Part shown: in pieces, positions 43,280 through 51,877 of the stretch
How positions within the stretch are numbered: position 1 is the stretch's first letter
Layout: each line of letters opens with the position of its first letter
NCBI RefSeq assembly: GCF_900215245.1
Contig: NZ_LT907842.1
Location: 4,712,001 to 4,776,000, forward strand
From: Pseudomonas fluorescens
Lineage (GTDB): Bacteria; Pseudomonadota; Gammaproteobacteria; Pseudomonadales; Pseudomonadaceae
Reading direction: 5' to 3'
Length of the DNA stretch: 64,000 nt
Made by a program: the position numbers and the translations under genes
The notes under the pieces: model-generated
Told to the model about the DNA's origin: nothing
Seen by the model: only the letters and a program-made list of their open reading frames with translations
The model's database searches: none

Positions 43280-44004
43280 CGGCACTGCTGTCTGTGGGGT
43301 GTGCCGGCTGGCGTTTGCCCCGTGAACGCTGGCCGGATTTTGCCGAGCAGGGCACGCATTTGCAGCGTTATGCCGCGCGTTTCAATGCGGTGGAAATCAA
43401 CAGCTCGTTTTACCGTCCGCACCTGCCCAAGACTTACCAGCGCTGGGCAGAATCGGTGCCGCCGGGGTTCCGGTTCTCGGTCAAGCTGCCCAAGCGCATC
43501 ACCCATGCACTGCGTTTGCAGCACTGCGAGGCGGCGCTGGATGAGTTCCTCGGGCAGTGCCTGCATTTGGGCGAAAAGCTCGGCTGCCTGCTGGTTCAAC
43601 TACCGCCTTCGCTGCGTTATGAACCGGTTGTGGCGGCGAGTTTTTTCAGTGCATTGCGCGAGCGCTTTGCCGGTGCCGTGGTGCTCGAACCGCGTCATGC
43701 CACATGGCGTGAGGCGCAAGCGTTGTTGGTGGATTGGCGGGTTGCTCGCGTGGTCGCCGACCCTGCGGTGATCGACGCGGGCGCGGGTTGGCAGGGCTTG
43801 GGCTATTGGCGCCTGCACGGTTCGCCGCGTATCTACCACAGCGCCTACGGCCCGCAACGGGTGCAAGCGTTCGCGCGACAGTTGAACCAGGCGGTCGCGT
43901 CCGGCATTCCCACCTGGTGCATCTTCGATAACACCGCCAGCGGCCACGCAGTGACCGATGGGTTGTGGCTACTCGACTTCCACGCGCAGCACTTCCAAGC
44001 CTAA
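43276..44004 (+). CDS. DUF72 (YecE-like) protein
   Basis: 242 residues of a TIM-barrel family of unknown function. Typical segments are GCAGWRLPRERWPDF, FNAVEINSSFYR and FRFSVKLPKRITH. It starts at a TTG (43276) whose bases overlap the HhH stop, so translation is coupled. The 3' end overlaps the DeoR gene tail by 36 bases. Confidence 0.9.
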   Translation: MTALLSVGCAGWRLPRERWPDFAEQGTHLQRYAARFNAVEINSSFYRPHLPKTYQRWAESVPPGFRFSVKLPKRITHALRLQHCEAALDEFLGQCLHLGEKLGCLLVQLPPSLRYEPVVAASFFSALRERFAGAVVLEPRHATWREAQALLVDWRVARVVADPAVIDAGAGWQGLGYWRLHGSPRIYHSAYGPQRVQAFARQLNQAVASGIPTWCIFDNTASGHAVTDGLWLLDFHAQHFQA

Positions 44005-44754
44005 CTGCTCATACGCCTCGACACTCGGCACATGCCACTCCGTGATGAGTGTATGGATTCGGTTGCACGGCCCGACCACAAAGGGTTCCACCGCGCCGAG
44101 CTTATCGGCCATGGTCACGGCCACGACATGGGATGCGCTGTCGAGCAAGGCCTGTTTGACCGCCACTTCATCGAAATGCAGCGAGGTGATACCGACCTGT
44201 GGATGCAACGCGCACACGCCGGTAAACAGCAGGTCGGCCTTGATGCTCTGGATCAGGCGCACAGCATCCTGGCCGCCGGTGGACAAGGTGGCGGGGTTGA
44301 GCTGGCCACCGGCGAGGATCACTTTTACCTCGGGATGATCCGCCAGGGCGATGGCGATCATCGGCGACGGCGTGACCACGGTCAGGCGGATCGAGCGCGG
44401 TAACGACTGGGCAATCTGCAGCGTGGTGGAGCCGGAATCGAACAGCACGATCTGGCCATCCTCGACACGCTCGGCCGCCAGCTGCGCAAGGTGGCGCTTG
44501 ACCTCGTCGGTTTCGCCGACGCGGGTGAAGAAGTCCTTGCCGGTGTCTTTGGGCCGGGGCAGGGCACCGCCGTGCACGCGTTGCAACAAGCCGGCGGCGG
44601 CGAGTTCGCCGAGGTCGCGGCGAATGGTGTCCTGGGACACGGCAAAGTGTTCAACCAGCTCTGACGCGGTGACTTTACCGTCGCGCTCCAGCAGCAACAG
44701 GATCTTTTGTTTGCGCAAAGAAGGCAGGTCGACGGCGTGGTGAGTGTTGTGCAT
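43969..44754 (-). CDS. DeoR/GlpR-family transcriptional regulator
   Basis: 261 residues. The N-terminal DeoR helix-turn-helix (VTASELVEHFAVSQDTIRRDLGEL) is followed by a sugar-phosphate-binding DeoR-C domain (FDSGSTTLQIAQSLP, ADLLFTGVCALHP). Such proteins repress sugar or polyol catabolic genes until a phosphorylated intermediate binds. It is divergent from the LldD-like gene (44876), the most likely target in view. Confidence 0.92.
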   Translation of the reverse strand: MHNTHHAVDLPSLRKQKILLLLERDGKVTASELVEHFAVSQDTIRRDLGELAAAGLLQRVHGGALPRPKDTGKDFFTRVGETDEVKRHLAQLAAERVEDGQIVLFDSGSTTLQIAQSLPRSIRLTVVTPSPMIAIALADHPEVKVILAGGQLNPATLSTGGQDAVRLIQSIKADLLFTGVCALHPQVGITSLHFDEVAVKQALLDSASHVVAVTMADKLGAVEPFVVGPCNRIHTLITEWHVPSVEAYEQLGLEVLRVEVE

Positions 44755-44875
44755 GTTTGTGCTTCTTTTTGCGGGTTTGTGCGAGGTTAATCATCTGTCG
44801 AAGTAAACGCAATGGCTGGTTGTGCAGCCGATGGGCGGTTACTCTCTGCGCTCAGTTCAGGGAGAGGTGACCCAG

Positions 44876-46036
44876 ATGTCGTTGATCACAACCATCGAAG
44901 ACTTACGCAAACTGGCGCAAAAACGTGTCCCCCGGATGTTTTACGATTACGCCGATTCCGGCTCCTGGACTGAAAGTACCTACCGGGCGAATGAAAGCGA
45001 TTTTGCCCGCATCAAATTCCGCCAGCGGGTGGCGCGCAATATCGATGAGCGCTCGATCCGCGCCACCCTGATCGGCCAGGACATGGCCATGCCTGTCGCC
45101 CTCGCACCCACCGGCCTGGCGGGCATGCAGCATGCCGATGGCGAAATCCTGACCGCCCGCGCCGCCGCGGCGTTCGGCCTGCGTTATACCTTGTCGACCA
45201 TGAGCATCTGCTCGTTGGAAGACATTGCCGAACACGTCGGCCAGCCATTCTGGTTCCAGCTGTATGTGATGCGTGATCGCGGGTTTATCGAACAGTTGAT
45301 CGAGCGTGCCAAGGCCGCCGGGGTGGACGCCCTGGTGTTGACCCTCGACTTGCAGATTCTCGGGCAGCGCCACAAGGACTTGATCAACGGTCTGTCGGCG
45401 CCACCCAAACTGACCCTGCCGAATATTCTCAATATGATGACCAAACCGCGTTGGGTGATGGGCATGCTCGGCACCCAGCGTCGCGGCTTCGGCAATATTG
45501 TCGGGCATGTAAAAGGCGTGGCGGACATGAGTTCGCTGTCGTCGTGGACTGCCCAGCAATTTGACCCGCGCCTGAGTTGGGATGATGTGGAGTGGATCAA
45601 GAAATGCTGGGGCGGCAAGCTGATCATCAAGGGCATCCTTGATGTGGAAGACGCGCGCCTGGCGGCCAATTCCGGCGCGGATGCGTTGGTGGTGAGTAAC
45701 CACGGTGGCCGTCAGTTGGATGGGGCGCCGTCGAGCATCAGCCAGTTACCGGCGATTGTCGAGGCGGTGGGTAATCAGATTGAAGTGTGGCTCGACGGCG
45801 GCATTCGCTCTGGCCAGGACGTACTTAAAGCCATGGCATTGGGCGCAAAAGGCACCCTGATCGGCCGCGCGCATTTGTATGGGTTGGGGGCGATGGGCGA
45901 GGCGGGCGTGACCAAGGCCCTTGACATCATCGCCCGTGAGTTGGATGTGTCGATGGCGCTGTGCGGCTATAACGATATACGCGATGTGAATCGCGAGATT
46001 TTGCTGCCGGGTTCTTTTCCCACCGGCGTTTATTGA
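44876..46036 (+). CDS. FMN-dependent alpha-hydroxyacid dehydrogenase (LldD-like)
   Basis: 386 residues from the ATG at 44876 (MSLITTIEDL), with GGGAGAGG upstream. The family's FMN-binding and catalytic blocks are intact: APTGLAGMQH, FQLYVMRDRGF and the diagnostic VVSNHGGRQLDG with the catalytic His. Size and layout match L-lactate dehydrogenase (quinone) LldD, but glycolate or mandelate relatives are possible. Divergent from a DeoR-family regulator. Confidence 0.88.
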   Translation: MSLITTIEDLRKLAQKRVPRMFYDYADSGSWTESTYRANESDFARIKFRQRVARNIDERSIRATLIGQDMAMPVALAPTGLAGMQHADGEILTARAAAAFGLRYTLSTMSICSLEDIAEHVGQPFWFQLYVMRDRGFIEQLIERAKAAGVDALVLTLDLQILGQRHKDLINGLSAPPKLTLPNILNMMTKPRWVMGMLGTQRRGFGNIVGHVKGVADMSSLSSWTAQQFDPRLSWDDVEWIKKCWGGKLIIKGILDVEDARLAANSGADALVVSNHGGRQLDGAPSSISQLPAIVEAVGNQIEVWLDGGIRSGQDVLKAMALGAKGTLIGRAHLYGLGAMGEAGVTKALDIIARELDVSMALCGYNDIRDVNREILLPGSFPTGVY

Positions 46037-46065
46037 GCAAAAAAATCGTAAAAAAGTAAAAAGAG

Positions 46066-46100
46066 TTGTCCACGAAAACCGTGGGTATCTCTGTGGATAA
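46066..46100. promoter_or_regulatory. Paired DnaA-box-like sites
   Basis: TTGTCCACG (46066-46074) and, inverted, TGTGGATAA (46092-46100, the exact complement of the consensus TTATCCACA) flank a small CCACG-AAAAC-CGTGG hairpin. An A-rich run (46039-46063) precedes them. They could bind DnaA, though two sites alone may be chance. Confidence 0.4.
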
Positions 46101-46228
46101 CTTTGCGAAGGCCCGGCAGGGTTGGCGATTTAACCCTCGGTTAATATTTGATCAACTTTCGGCGCGGGCCAGTATGGGCAGGGTTGGCGCTTGACAGCCA
46201 AGCGCGAACCCAGTGCCGAAAAGCACTT

Positions 46229-47155
46229 TTATGAGTCGTCACCACGGCCTGTGGAATGCGTGACGACCTGCGCCGGCCCCCTTGATCGCATCAGGTTGTC
46301 CAGCGCCTGGCCATAACTGCGGCCGGCCAGGCTCATGCTGTTGTTATGGGTGGCGCCGGGCACCAGCAATAACCGCTTGGGTCCCTGGGCGGCGTCAAAC
46401 AATTGTTGGCTGAAACGCGGTGGCACGTACTGGTCGGCGAGGCCATGCACAACCAGCAGGGGCATGTGCACGTCGGCAATCTTGTCGATGGAGTCGAACT
46501 TCTGCGACAGCAACCAGCGCACCGGCAGCGAGGTATTGGCCACGGCGGCGGCCGCGTCCCCGAGTGACGTGAAAGTGGACTCGATGACCAGCCCACGCAC
46601 GGGAACCGGGGTGTGTTGACTCAACTGCGCGGCCAGGTCGATGGCGACCGCACCGCCCAGTGAGTGCCCGTAGATCAGGCGTTTGTCGGGGTCGGGCTGC
46701 AACACCTGAAAGCGCTCCCAGGCAATGCGCGCGTCTTCATACACGGTGGTTTCCGAAGGCAAGTCACCGTGGCTTTGGCCAAAACCACGGTAGTCGATGG
46801 CCAGCACCGAGAAGCCCAGCGCGTGCAATTGCTCAATGCGAAACAATTGCCCGGTGAGGTTCCAGCGCACGCCGTGCAGGTAGAGGATCGCCGGCGCATC
46901 TTTGTTGTCCGCCGGGTACCACCAGCCGTGAAGGTTCTGCCCAGGTTTGAAACTGGCGGGCTTGATATCGAATTCCTGTACGGCCTTGGGCAGGCCGGTG
47001 TACCAACCGGCGGTGCCCGGCTCGATGCGAAACACCAGCTCGCGTTCCTTGTGTTGCAGCACCGCGCAGCCCACCGGCAGACCGATGATCACAATGGCCA
47101 TGCACAGCAGGGGAAACCAGCGCAGGCCCAGGCGAGACAGCAAACGAGATGGCAT
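46229..47155 (-). CDS. Alpha/beta hydrolase, membrane-anchored
   Basis: 308 residues from the ATG at 47155. An N-terminal hydrophobic segment (WFPLLCMAIVIIGLPVGC) ends in a cysteine, so it is either a signal anchor or a lipoprotein. The hydrolase core has YLHGVRWN, the nucleophile elbow GHSLGG, an Asp in HGLADQYVPP and a His in PGATHNN. Probably an esterase or peptidase facing the periplasm. Substrate unknown. Confidence 0.85.
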   Translation of the reverse strand: MPSRLLSRLGLRWFPLLCMAIVIIGLPVGCAVLQHKERELVFRIEPGTAGWYTGLPKAVQEFDIKPASFKPGQNLHGWWYPADNKDAPAILYLHGVRWNLTGQLFRIEQLHALGFSVLAIDYRGFGQSHGDLPSETTVYEDARIAWERFQVLQPDPDKRLIYGHSLGGAVAIDLAAQLSQHTPVPVRGLVIESTFTSLGDAAAAVANTSLPVRWLLSQKFDSIDKIADVHMPLLVVHGLADQYVPPRFSQQLFDAAQGPKRLLLVPGATHNNSMSLAGRSYGQALDNLMRSRGPAQVVTHSTGRGDDS

Positions 47156-47320
47156 GAAGGTTCCAGGACAAAGGCGAAGCACGCGTTTTACCAGATGGTG
47201 CAAGGCCGCAGGAATTAATTCGACAGTCGACCCAGAGGTTTGCTTGCAAAGTGTTACCGCATTGAACAGCGGGGGCGCGGGTTGTTAGGGGCGGCGGCCG
47301 AACAGGCGCGTACGCACAGG

Positions 47321-47530
47321 GATTTCACCGCTAAAACGGCCATCATCACCGGTGGCGCGCGCGGGCTGGGTCTCAGCTATGCACGGGCGTTGGCAGCGGG
47401 CGGCGCCCGGCTAGTGATCAGTGATGAGTGGCGCCGATAACGCCGGGGTGGATTACCCGTGCGATCTTGCGCGAATCACGGCGGGCAGCGCCGATGAAGT
47501 CGCCGCCGCATGGCCGCGTATCAAGCAATC
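47321..47530 (+). pseudogene. Decayed short-chain dehydrogenase remnant
   Basis: One frame reads DFTAKTAIITGGARGLGLSY...RLVISD, the N-terminal NAD-binding part of an SDR, and stops at about 47440. A second frame then begins NAGVDYPCDLARITAGSAD, which resembles the internal NNAG region. About 50 residues between them and the whole C-terminus are missing. Dead gene. Confidence 0.7.
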
Positions 47531-47533
47531 GCC

Positions 47534-48685
47534 TCAGGCTGTCGCCATCCCCTGAACCCGATTGCGCCCGCGTGACTTGGCCTGGTACAGCCTCTGGTCG
47601 GCCTGGGAAAGCAAGTGTGAAAGGTCGTAGCCTGCCGCATCGGTGGTGACGATGCCGATGCTGACGCTCAGGAAACCGGGGGTCAGCAGGTCGAGCTGGG
47701 CAAACGCCTGGCGAATCCGTTCGGCCACTTCAAACGCGCCGGCTTCATCGCTGTCGGCAAGCAGGCAGGCGAACTCTTCGCCGCCAATGCGCGCGAACAC
47801 ATCGCTGCTGCGCAAGGTCGCCTCGGTGACTCGGCTGAACGCGATCAACGCCTGGTCGCCCATCGGGTGGCCGAACGTGTCATTCAGGCGTTTGAAGTGG
47901 TCCAGGTCGCACAGCAACAGGCTCACGCACTGGCGGCGGCGGGCGCTGTCGGCCAACAGCTTGTCACCCGTGAGCATAAACGCGCGGCGGTTGCCGACAC
48001 CGGTCAGCGCGTCACTGAAGGCGGCGGCCTTGAAGCGCAGCTCGGCGCGCTCCTTGACCATCGCCAGCGTGACGTAGGCGATGCCGATGGCGTACAGCAT
48101 GGACTCAAACAACATGAACGAGAAAAACGGAACGCCTTCGCTGCCCGATTGCTGGGCGCTCTTGATGGGCAGGCCGGGGTCGGTAAAGGCGCGAATGGCA
48201 TAAAAGCCGGTGTGCCACAGGGTCAGTACCAGCGCGGGTACATAGGCCACTTCCAGGCTGTCGCGTTTGCGCCACAGCTCCAGGGCCGAGAGCACCCCAT
48301 ACCCTGCCGCCAGCAGCGAATACAAGGTGACCCGCGCCGACAACGAGGCATAGAACGGCGGCACCAGGCACATCAATAGCCACAGCCCGGCACCGGCAAA
48401 GATGCCCGGCACACTGGGCGTGTTTTGCACGAAGGCACGCATGGCGGTCCAGTTCATCGCGGCGCTGAGCAACAGCACCACGTTGCCGATGATCAGCGCA
48501 ACGAAGTCCATGCCCATGCCGCGCACGACGATCAGCCCCGTGCCCAGGGAGGCGAGCAGCAGCATGATGCTCAGGTAGCCCAGGGTCGGCTCGCGGCCAC
48601 GGCTCCAGGCATGCGCCGTGAGCAGGCCCATCAGGCAGAATACGAACACGGCCACTATCAGGAGTGTCGGGATGTGCAGCATCAT
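47534..48685 (-). CDS. Diguanylate cyclase with N-terminal membrane domain
   Basis: 383 residues from the ATG at 48685 (next Met 48682). About six membrane helices fill residues 1-190, with no recognised sensor name. The C-terminal GGDEF domain has RIGGEEF and an intact inhibition site RSSD five residues before it, with LCDLDHFKRLNDTFGH as the metal site. Active c-di-GMP synthase is expected. Divergent from nudK. Second such enzyme in the window. Confidence 0.9.
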   Translation of the reverse strand: MMLHIPTLLIVAVFVFCLMGLLTAHAWSRGREPTLGYLSIMLLLASLGTGLIVVRGMGMDFVALIIGNVVLLLSAAMNWTAMRAFVQNTPSVPGIFAGAGLWLLMCLVPPFYASLSARVTLYSLLAAGYGVLSALELWRKRDSLEVAYVPALVLTLWHTGFYAIRAFTDPGLPIKSAQQSGSEGVPFFSFMLFESMLYAIGIAYVTLAMVKERAELRFKAAAFSDALTGVGNRRAFMLTGDKLLADSARRRQCVSLLLCDLDHFKRLNDTFGHPMGDQALIAFSRVTEATLRSSDVFARIGGEEFACLLADSDEAGAFEVAERIRQAFAQLDLLTPGFLSVSIGIVTTDAAGYDLSHLLSQADQRLYQAKSRGRNRVQGMATA

Positions 48686-48824
48686 TTCCTTGAACCCGGC
48701 GCAGAGAGATCCTTCTTGGGGCGCGATTGTAGCCGTATCCGCGACAGCCAGTGAGGTCATCGCCAACTTGACGCTGACAAGGCCGGCGCGACATCCTCCT
48801 GTTCCTTTGAGCAAAGGCCCGACC

Positions 48825-49412
48825 ATGCACAGCAGCCCCGTTCGCATCACCGCCGAAGAGACCCTCTCGGACAACTGGTACCTTTTGAAAAAATACACGT
48901 TTGACTTGCGCCGCCGGGATGGCACTTGGCAAGCCCAGACCCGTGAAGTGTATGACCGAGGCAACGGGGCGACCATCCTGTTGTACAACCGTGAGCGGCG
49001 CACGGTGCTGCTGATTCGGCAGTTTCGCATGCCCACCTTCGTCAATGATTACCCGGGTTACTTGATCGAAACCGCTGCCGGTTTGCTGGACAACGCCAGC
49101 CCCGAAGAGCGCATTCGCCTGGAAGCCGAAGAAGAGACCGGCTACCGCGTGGGCCATGTGGAAAAGATCTATTCGGCGTTCATGAGTCCGGGGTCGGTGA
49201 CCGAGCGGATTCACTTCTTTATCGGCGAATACCAGCCGGCGGATCAGGTGGGCGCGGGGGGTGGCCTGGAGGCGGAGGGCGAAGACATCGAGGTGCTGGA
49301 ACGCAGCTTTGAACAGGCGCTGGCGATGGTGCAGAGCGGTGAGATTGTGGATGGCAAAACCATCATGTTGTTGCAGTACCTTGAATTGCGCATGTTGAAA
49401 GAAGGGTGGTGA
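48825..49412 (+). CDS. nudK: GDP-mannose/ADP-sugar Nudix pyrophosphatase NudK
   Basis: 195 residues from the ATG at 48825. It follows E. coli NudK closely: REVYDRGNGATILLYN, VLLIRQFRMPTFVN, the Nudix box from GLLDNASPEERIRLEAEEETGY, MSPGSVTERIHFFI and the C-terminal GEDIEVLE. It hydrolyses GDP-mannose and related nucleotide sugars. A secreted lipase gene begins 6 bases after its stop. Confidence 0.92.
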   Translation: MHSSPVRITAEETLSDNWYLLKKYTFDLRRRDGTWQAQTREVYDRGNGATILLYNRERRTVLLIRQFRMPTFVNDYPGYLIETAAGLLDNASPEERIRLEAEEETGYRVGHVEKIYSAFMSPGSVTERIHFFIGEYQPADQVGAGGGLEAEGEDIEVLERSFEQALAMVQSGEIVDGKTIMLLQYLELRMLKEGW

Positions 49413-49418
49413 TGCCTG

Positions 49419-50582
49419 ATGCGCTGGTGTGCATTGTGGTGTGTACTGGTGGCGGGCAGTAGCCAGGCCGGCGATACGTTCTACACCTGGGCCGAGCCTG
49501 TGCCGTCTGCACCGGGCACACTGTTGCGCAGCGAAGCACTCACACCGCAGCAAAGCCTCGCCTCGGCCGCGCAGAACCTGCGGATTTTGTACACCTCCAC
49601 TGATGGGCTCGACGGCACCACACCCATTGCGGTGTCCGGTGCGCTGTTCGTGCCCAAGGGCACACCGCCAGTGGGTGGCTGGCCGCTGATGGCCTGGGCC
49701 CATGGCACGGTCGGCAGTGCTGACCGTTGTGCACCGTCGCTTAACGAGCGCAGCCCACGGGATACGCGCTACCTCAATTATTGGCTCGACCAGGGCTACG
49801 CGATTGTGGCCACCGATTATCAGGGGTTGGGCACGCCGGGCCTGCACCCTTACGGGCTCACTCGGCCGCTGGCCTATGGTGTGCTGGACAGTATTCGTGC
49901 CGTCGGTGCCGCGGATTTCAACCTGTCCAGGCGCGTGGTGGTATTCGGGCAGTCCCAGGGCGGCCGGGCGGCGTTTGCCACGGCGGTATCGGCCAAAGGC
50001 TATGCGCCGGAGCTGGATATTGTGGGCGTGGTGGCGACGGGGACACCGTATGCCACCGCGCATGCGCAAGGCCAAAGCCCGGAGCTTGAAAATGCCCGCC
50101 GCTCGGTGGTGCCCACGTTTGCCTATAACCTCTTGCGGCTGAGCACGGCCAGTTTGCTGGACCCCGCCTTTGTGCCGGCCGATTACTTGGCCGAGCAGGC
50201 GCTGCCAGCGTTCAAAGCCAGTCAGGAGGAGTGTCTGCATGCCATCGAGCAGCGGGTGGTGGCGCACGGGTTGACCTTTAACAACAGCTTCAAGCGGTCA
50301 CCCAAGGCGGCGCTGGATCGGGTCAATCGGGCGTCGGCTTATCCCTCGTTGAAAACCGACATTCCGCTGTTTTTGGGGACCGGCGGCAAGGACCGCGATG
50401 TGTTTGTGCCGGGGCAGAAGGCGTTGGTGCGGGATGCGTGCAAGGTTGGGGACCGGGTTGAATGGCATTTTTATCCGGAGCTGGATCACTCCGCGACTGT
50501 TAATGGGTCTTTGGGCGATTCGAGCGGGTTTGTTCGGCGCGCGTTTGCGGGGGCGGTGATTGGCGGCAATTGTGGGCGCTGA
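49419..50582 (+). CDS. Secreted lipase/esterase (LIP family)
   Basis: 387 residues. A short signal peptide (CALWCVLVAGSSQA) is followed by an alpha/beta hydrolase with the nucleophile elbow VVVFGQSQGGRAA, an oxyanion region AWAHGTVGSADRC and a late His in YPELDHSATVNGS. The layout fits secretory (fungal-type) lipases found in some bacteria. Immediately downstream of nudK, so they may share a promoter. Substrate inferred only at family level. Confidence 0.85.
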   Translation: MRWCALWCVLVAGSSQAGDTFYTWAEPVPSAPGTLLRSEALTPQQSLASAAQNLRILYTSTDGLDGTTPIAVSGALFVPKGTPPVGGWPLMAWAHGTVGSADRCAPSLNERSPRDTRYLNYWLDQGYAIVATDYQGLGTPGLHPYGLTRPLAYGVLDSIRAVGAADFNLSRRVVVFGQSQGGRAAFATAVSAKGYAPELDIVGVVATGTPYATAHAQGQSPELENARRSVVPTFAYNLLRLSTASLLDPAFVPADYLAEQALPAFKASQEECLHAIEQRVVAHGLTFNNSFKRSPKAALDRVNRASAYPSLKTDIPLFLGTGGKDRDVFVPGQKALVRDACKVGDRVEWHFYPELDHSATVNGSLGDSSGFVRRAFAGAVIGGNCGR

Positions 50583-50610
50583 TAGGTGTCGACCTCCCGA
50601 CTACCGGCTA

Positions 50611-50646
50611 TTGTCAGAATTTTCCCACAAGAGTACAAATGTACTC
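50611..50646 (+). promoter_or_regulatory. lexA2 promoter with overlapping LexA2 operator
   Basis: TTGTCA (50611-50616), 17 bases, then TACAAA (50634-50639) make a good sigma-70 promoter. The perfect palindrome GAGTAC-AAAT-GTACTC (50631-50646) covers the -10. It fits the GTAC-N4-GTRC operator described for Pseudomonas LexA2. The lexA2 ATG follows after one base, so transcription should begin at or next to the start codon. Confidence 0.75.
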
Positions 50647-50647
50647 C

Positions 50648-51256
50648 ATGACGACTCTAACTCCCCGCCGCACTGCCATCCTGACCTTTATCCGCGAGCG
50701 TATCGCGCAACAAGGCCAGCCCCCCAGCCTCGCCGAGATCGCCGAGGCGTTTGGCTTCGCCTCGCGCAGTGTGGCTCGCAAGCATGTGGTGGCGCTGACC
50801 GAAGCCGGCTTCATTGAGGTCAACCCCAATCAGGCGCGTGGTATCCGTCTGCTCAACCAACCGGCACGCCCCGAATGGCTGGACGTCCCCGTCCTCGGCC
50901 GCGTCGCGGCAGGCTTGCCCATCGGCGCCGATGCTGAGGTGCACAGCCGTCTGCAACTCGACCCTGGCACCTTCGCGAAAACCCCTGACTACCTGCTGCG
51001 CGTGCAGGGCGACTCAATGATCGAAGACGGCATTCTCGATGGCGACCTGGTGGGCGTACGCCGCAGCGCCGAGGCCTTGAACGGACAAATCGTCGTGGCG
51101 CGCCTGGACGGCGAAGTCACCATCAAACGCTTCGAGCGTCACGGCGAGCATGTACGCCTGCTGCCACGCAACCCCGCGTATCAACCCATCGTGGTAGGCC
51201 CCGATCAGGACCTGGCCATTGAAGGGGTGTTCTGCGGCCTGGTGAGGCAAGGCTGA
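50648..51256 (+). CDS. lexA2: LexA2 SOS repressor of the mutagenesis cassette
   Basis: 202 residues. N-terminal winged helix (SLAEIAEAFGFASRSVARKHVVALTEAGFI), a linker with the Ala-Gly self-cleavage site (A88-G89), and the S24-like protease domain with S123 (GDSM) and K160 (VTIKRF). DNA damage triggers RecA-assisted self-cleavage, derepressing lexA2-imuA-imuB-dnaE2. The start was chosen at 50648, just after the operator; a second Met at 50639 lies inside the operator. The stop overlaps the imuA start (TGATG). Confidence 0.93.
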   Translation: MTTLTPRRTAILTFIRERIAQQGQPPSLAEIAEAFGFASRSVARKHVVALTEAGFIEVNPNQARGIRLLNQPARPEWLDVPVLGRVAAGLPIGADAEVHSRLQLDPGTFAKTPDYLLRVQGDSMIEDGILDGDLVGVRRSAEALNGQIVVARLDGEVTIKRFERHGEHVRLLPRNPAYQPIVVGPDQDLAIEGVFCGLVRQG

Positions 51257-51870
51257 TGGGCGCCGTCGTTGCCCTGGACTCGCTGTTCAATGGCGGCCGA
51301 GTCTGGAAGGGCCGGCCTGCCGCACCAGCGGCCAGCGTGCATCCCACAGGGCTTGCGGCGCTGGATGCGGTGCTGCCCAGCGGCGGCTGGCCAGAGTCGG
51401 CCTTGAGTGAAATCCTGATCGCCAAGGAGGGCGTTGGCGAACTGCAATTGGTACTGCCGACTCTGGCGCGGTTGTCGGCGGCAGGCGAGCGCATTGTGCT
51501 GGTGGCACCGCCCTATACTCCGTACCCTCACGCCTGGCAGAACGCCGGGGTGGATTTGCGTCAGCTCTCGGTGATCCAGGCCGACGAACGCGATGCCTTG
51601 TGGGCGGTGGAGCAGTGCCTGCGTTCGGGCAGTTGCGGCGCGGTGTTGTGCTGGCCGCGCAAGGCCGATGACCGGGCCTTGCGCCGCTTGCAGGTGGCGG
51701 CGGAAACCGGACAGACCCTGGCGTTTGCCTGGCGATCCTTGAATGAGGCGGTCAACGCTTCGCCCGCCGCCTTGCGCCTGGCGGTCGAAGCCAGGCCGGC
51801 CCAGGTGCGCGTGCTCAAGTGCCGTGGTGGGCTGGCCCATCCGGCGCCGATTGCCCTGGCGGGGCACTGA
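51256..51870 (+). CDS. imuA: SOS mutagenesis protein ImuA
   Basis: 204 residues, a RecA-like protein of the ImuA/SulA-related family. It begins with LDSLFNGGRVWKG and has HPTGLAALDAVLPSGGWPESALSEIL as the RecA-like P-loop region, but without a canonical Walker A. It works with ImuB and DnaE2 in damage-induced translesion synthesis. Translationally coupled to lexA2 by a one-base overlap, and 7 bases before imuB. Confidence 0.93.
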   Translation: MGAVVALDSLFNGGRVWKGRPAAPAASVHPTGLAALDAVLPSGGWPESALSEILIAKEGVGELQLVLPTLARLSAAGERIVLVAPPYTPYPHAWQNAGVDLRQLSVIQADERDALWAVEQCLRSGSCGAVLCWPRKADDRALRRLQVAAETGQTLAFAWRSLNEAVNASPAALRLAVEARPAQVRVLKCRGGLAHPAPIALAGH

Positions 51871-51877
51871 GGTTGCC

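Noticed and set aside
48105..50267. 720-residue open frame on the minus strand across nudK and the lipase
   Set aside because: It is antisense to well-recognised genes, rich in Arg/His/Gln low-complexity sequence and without domain motifs. It is a GC-skew shadow frame.
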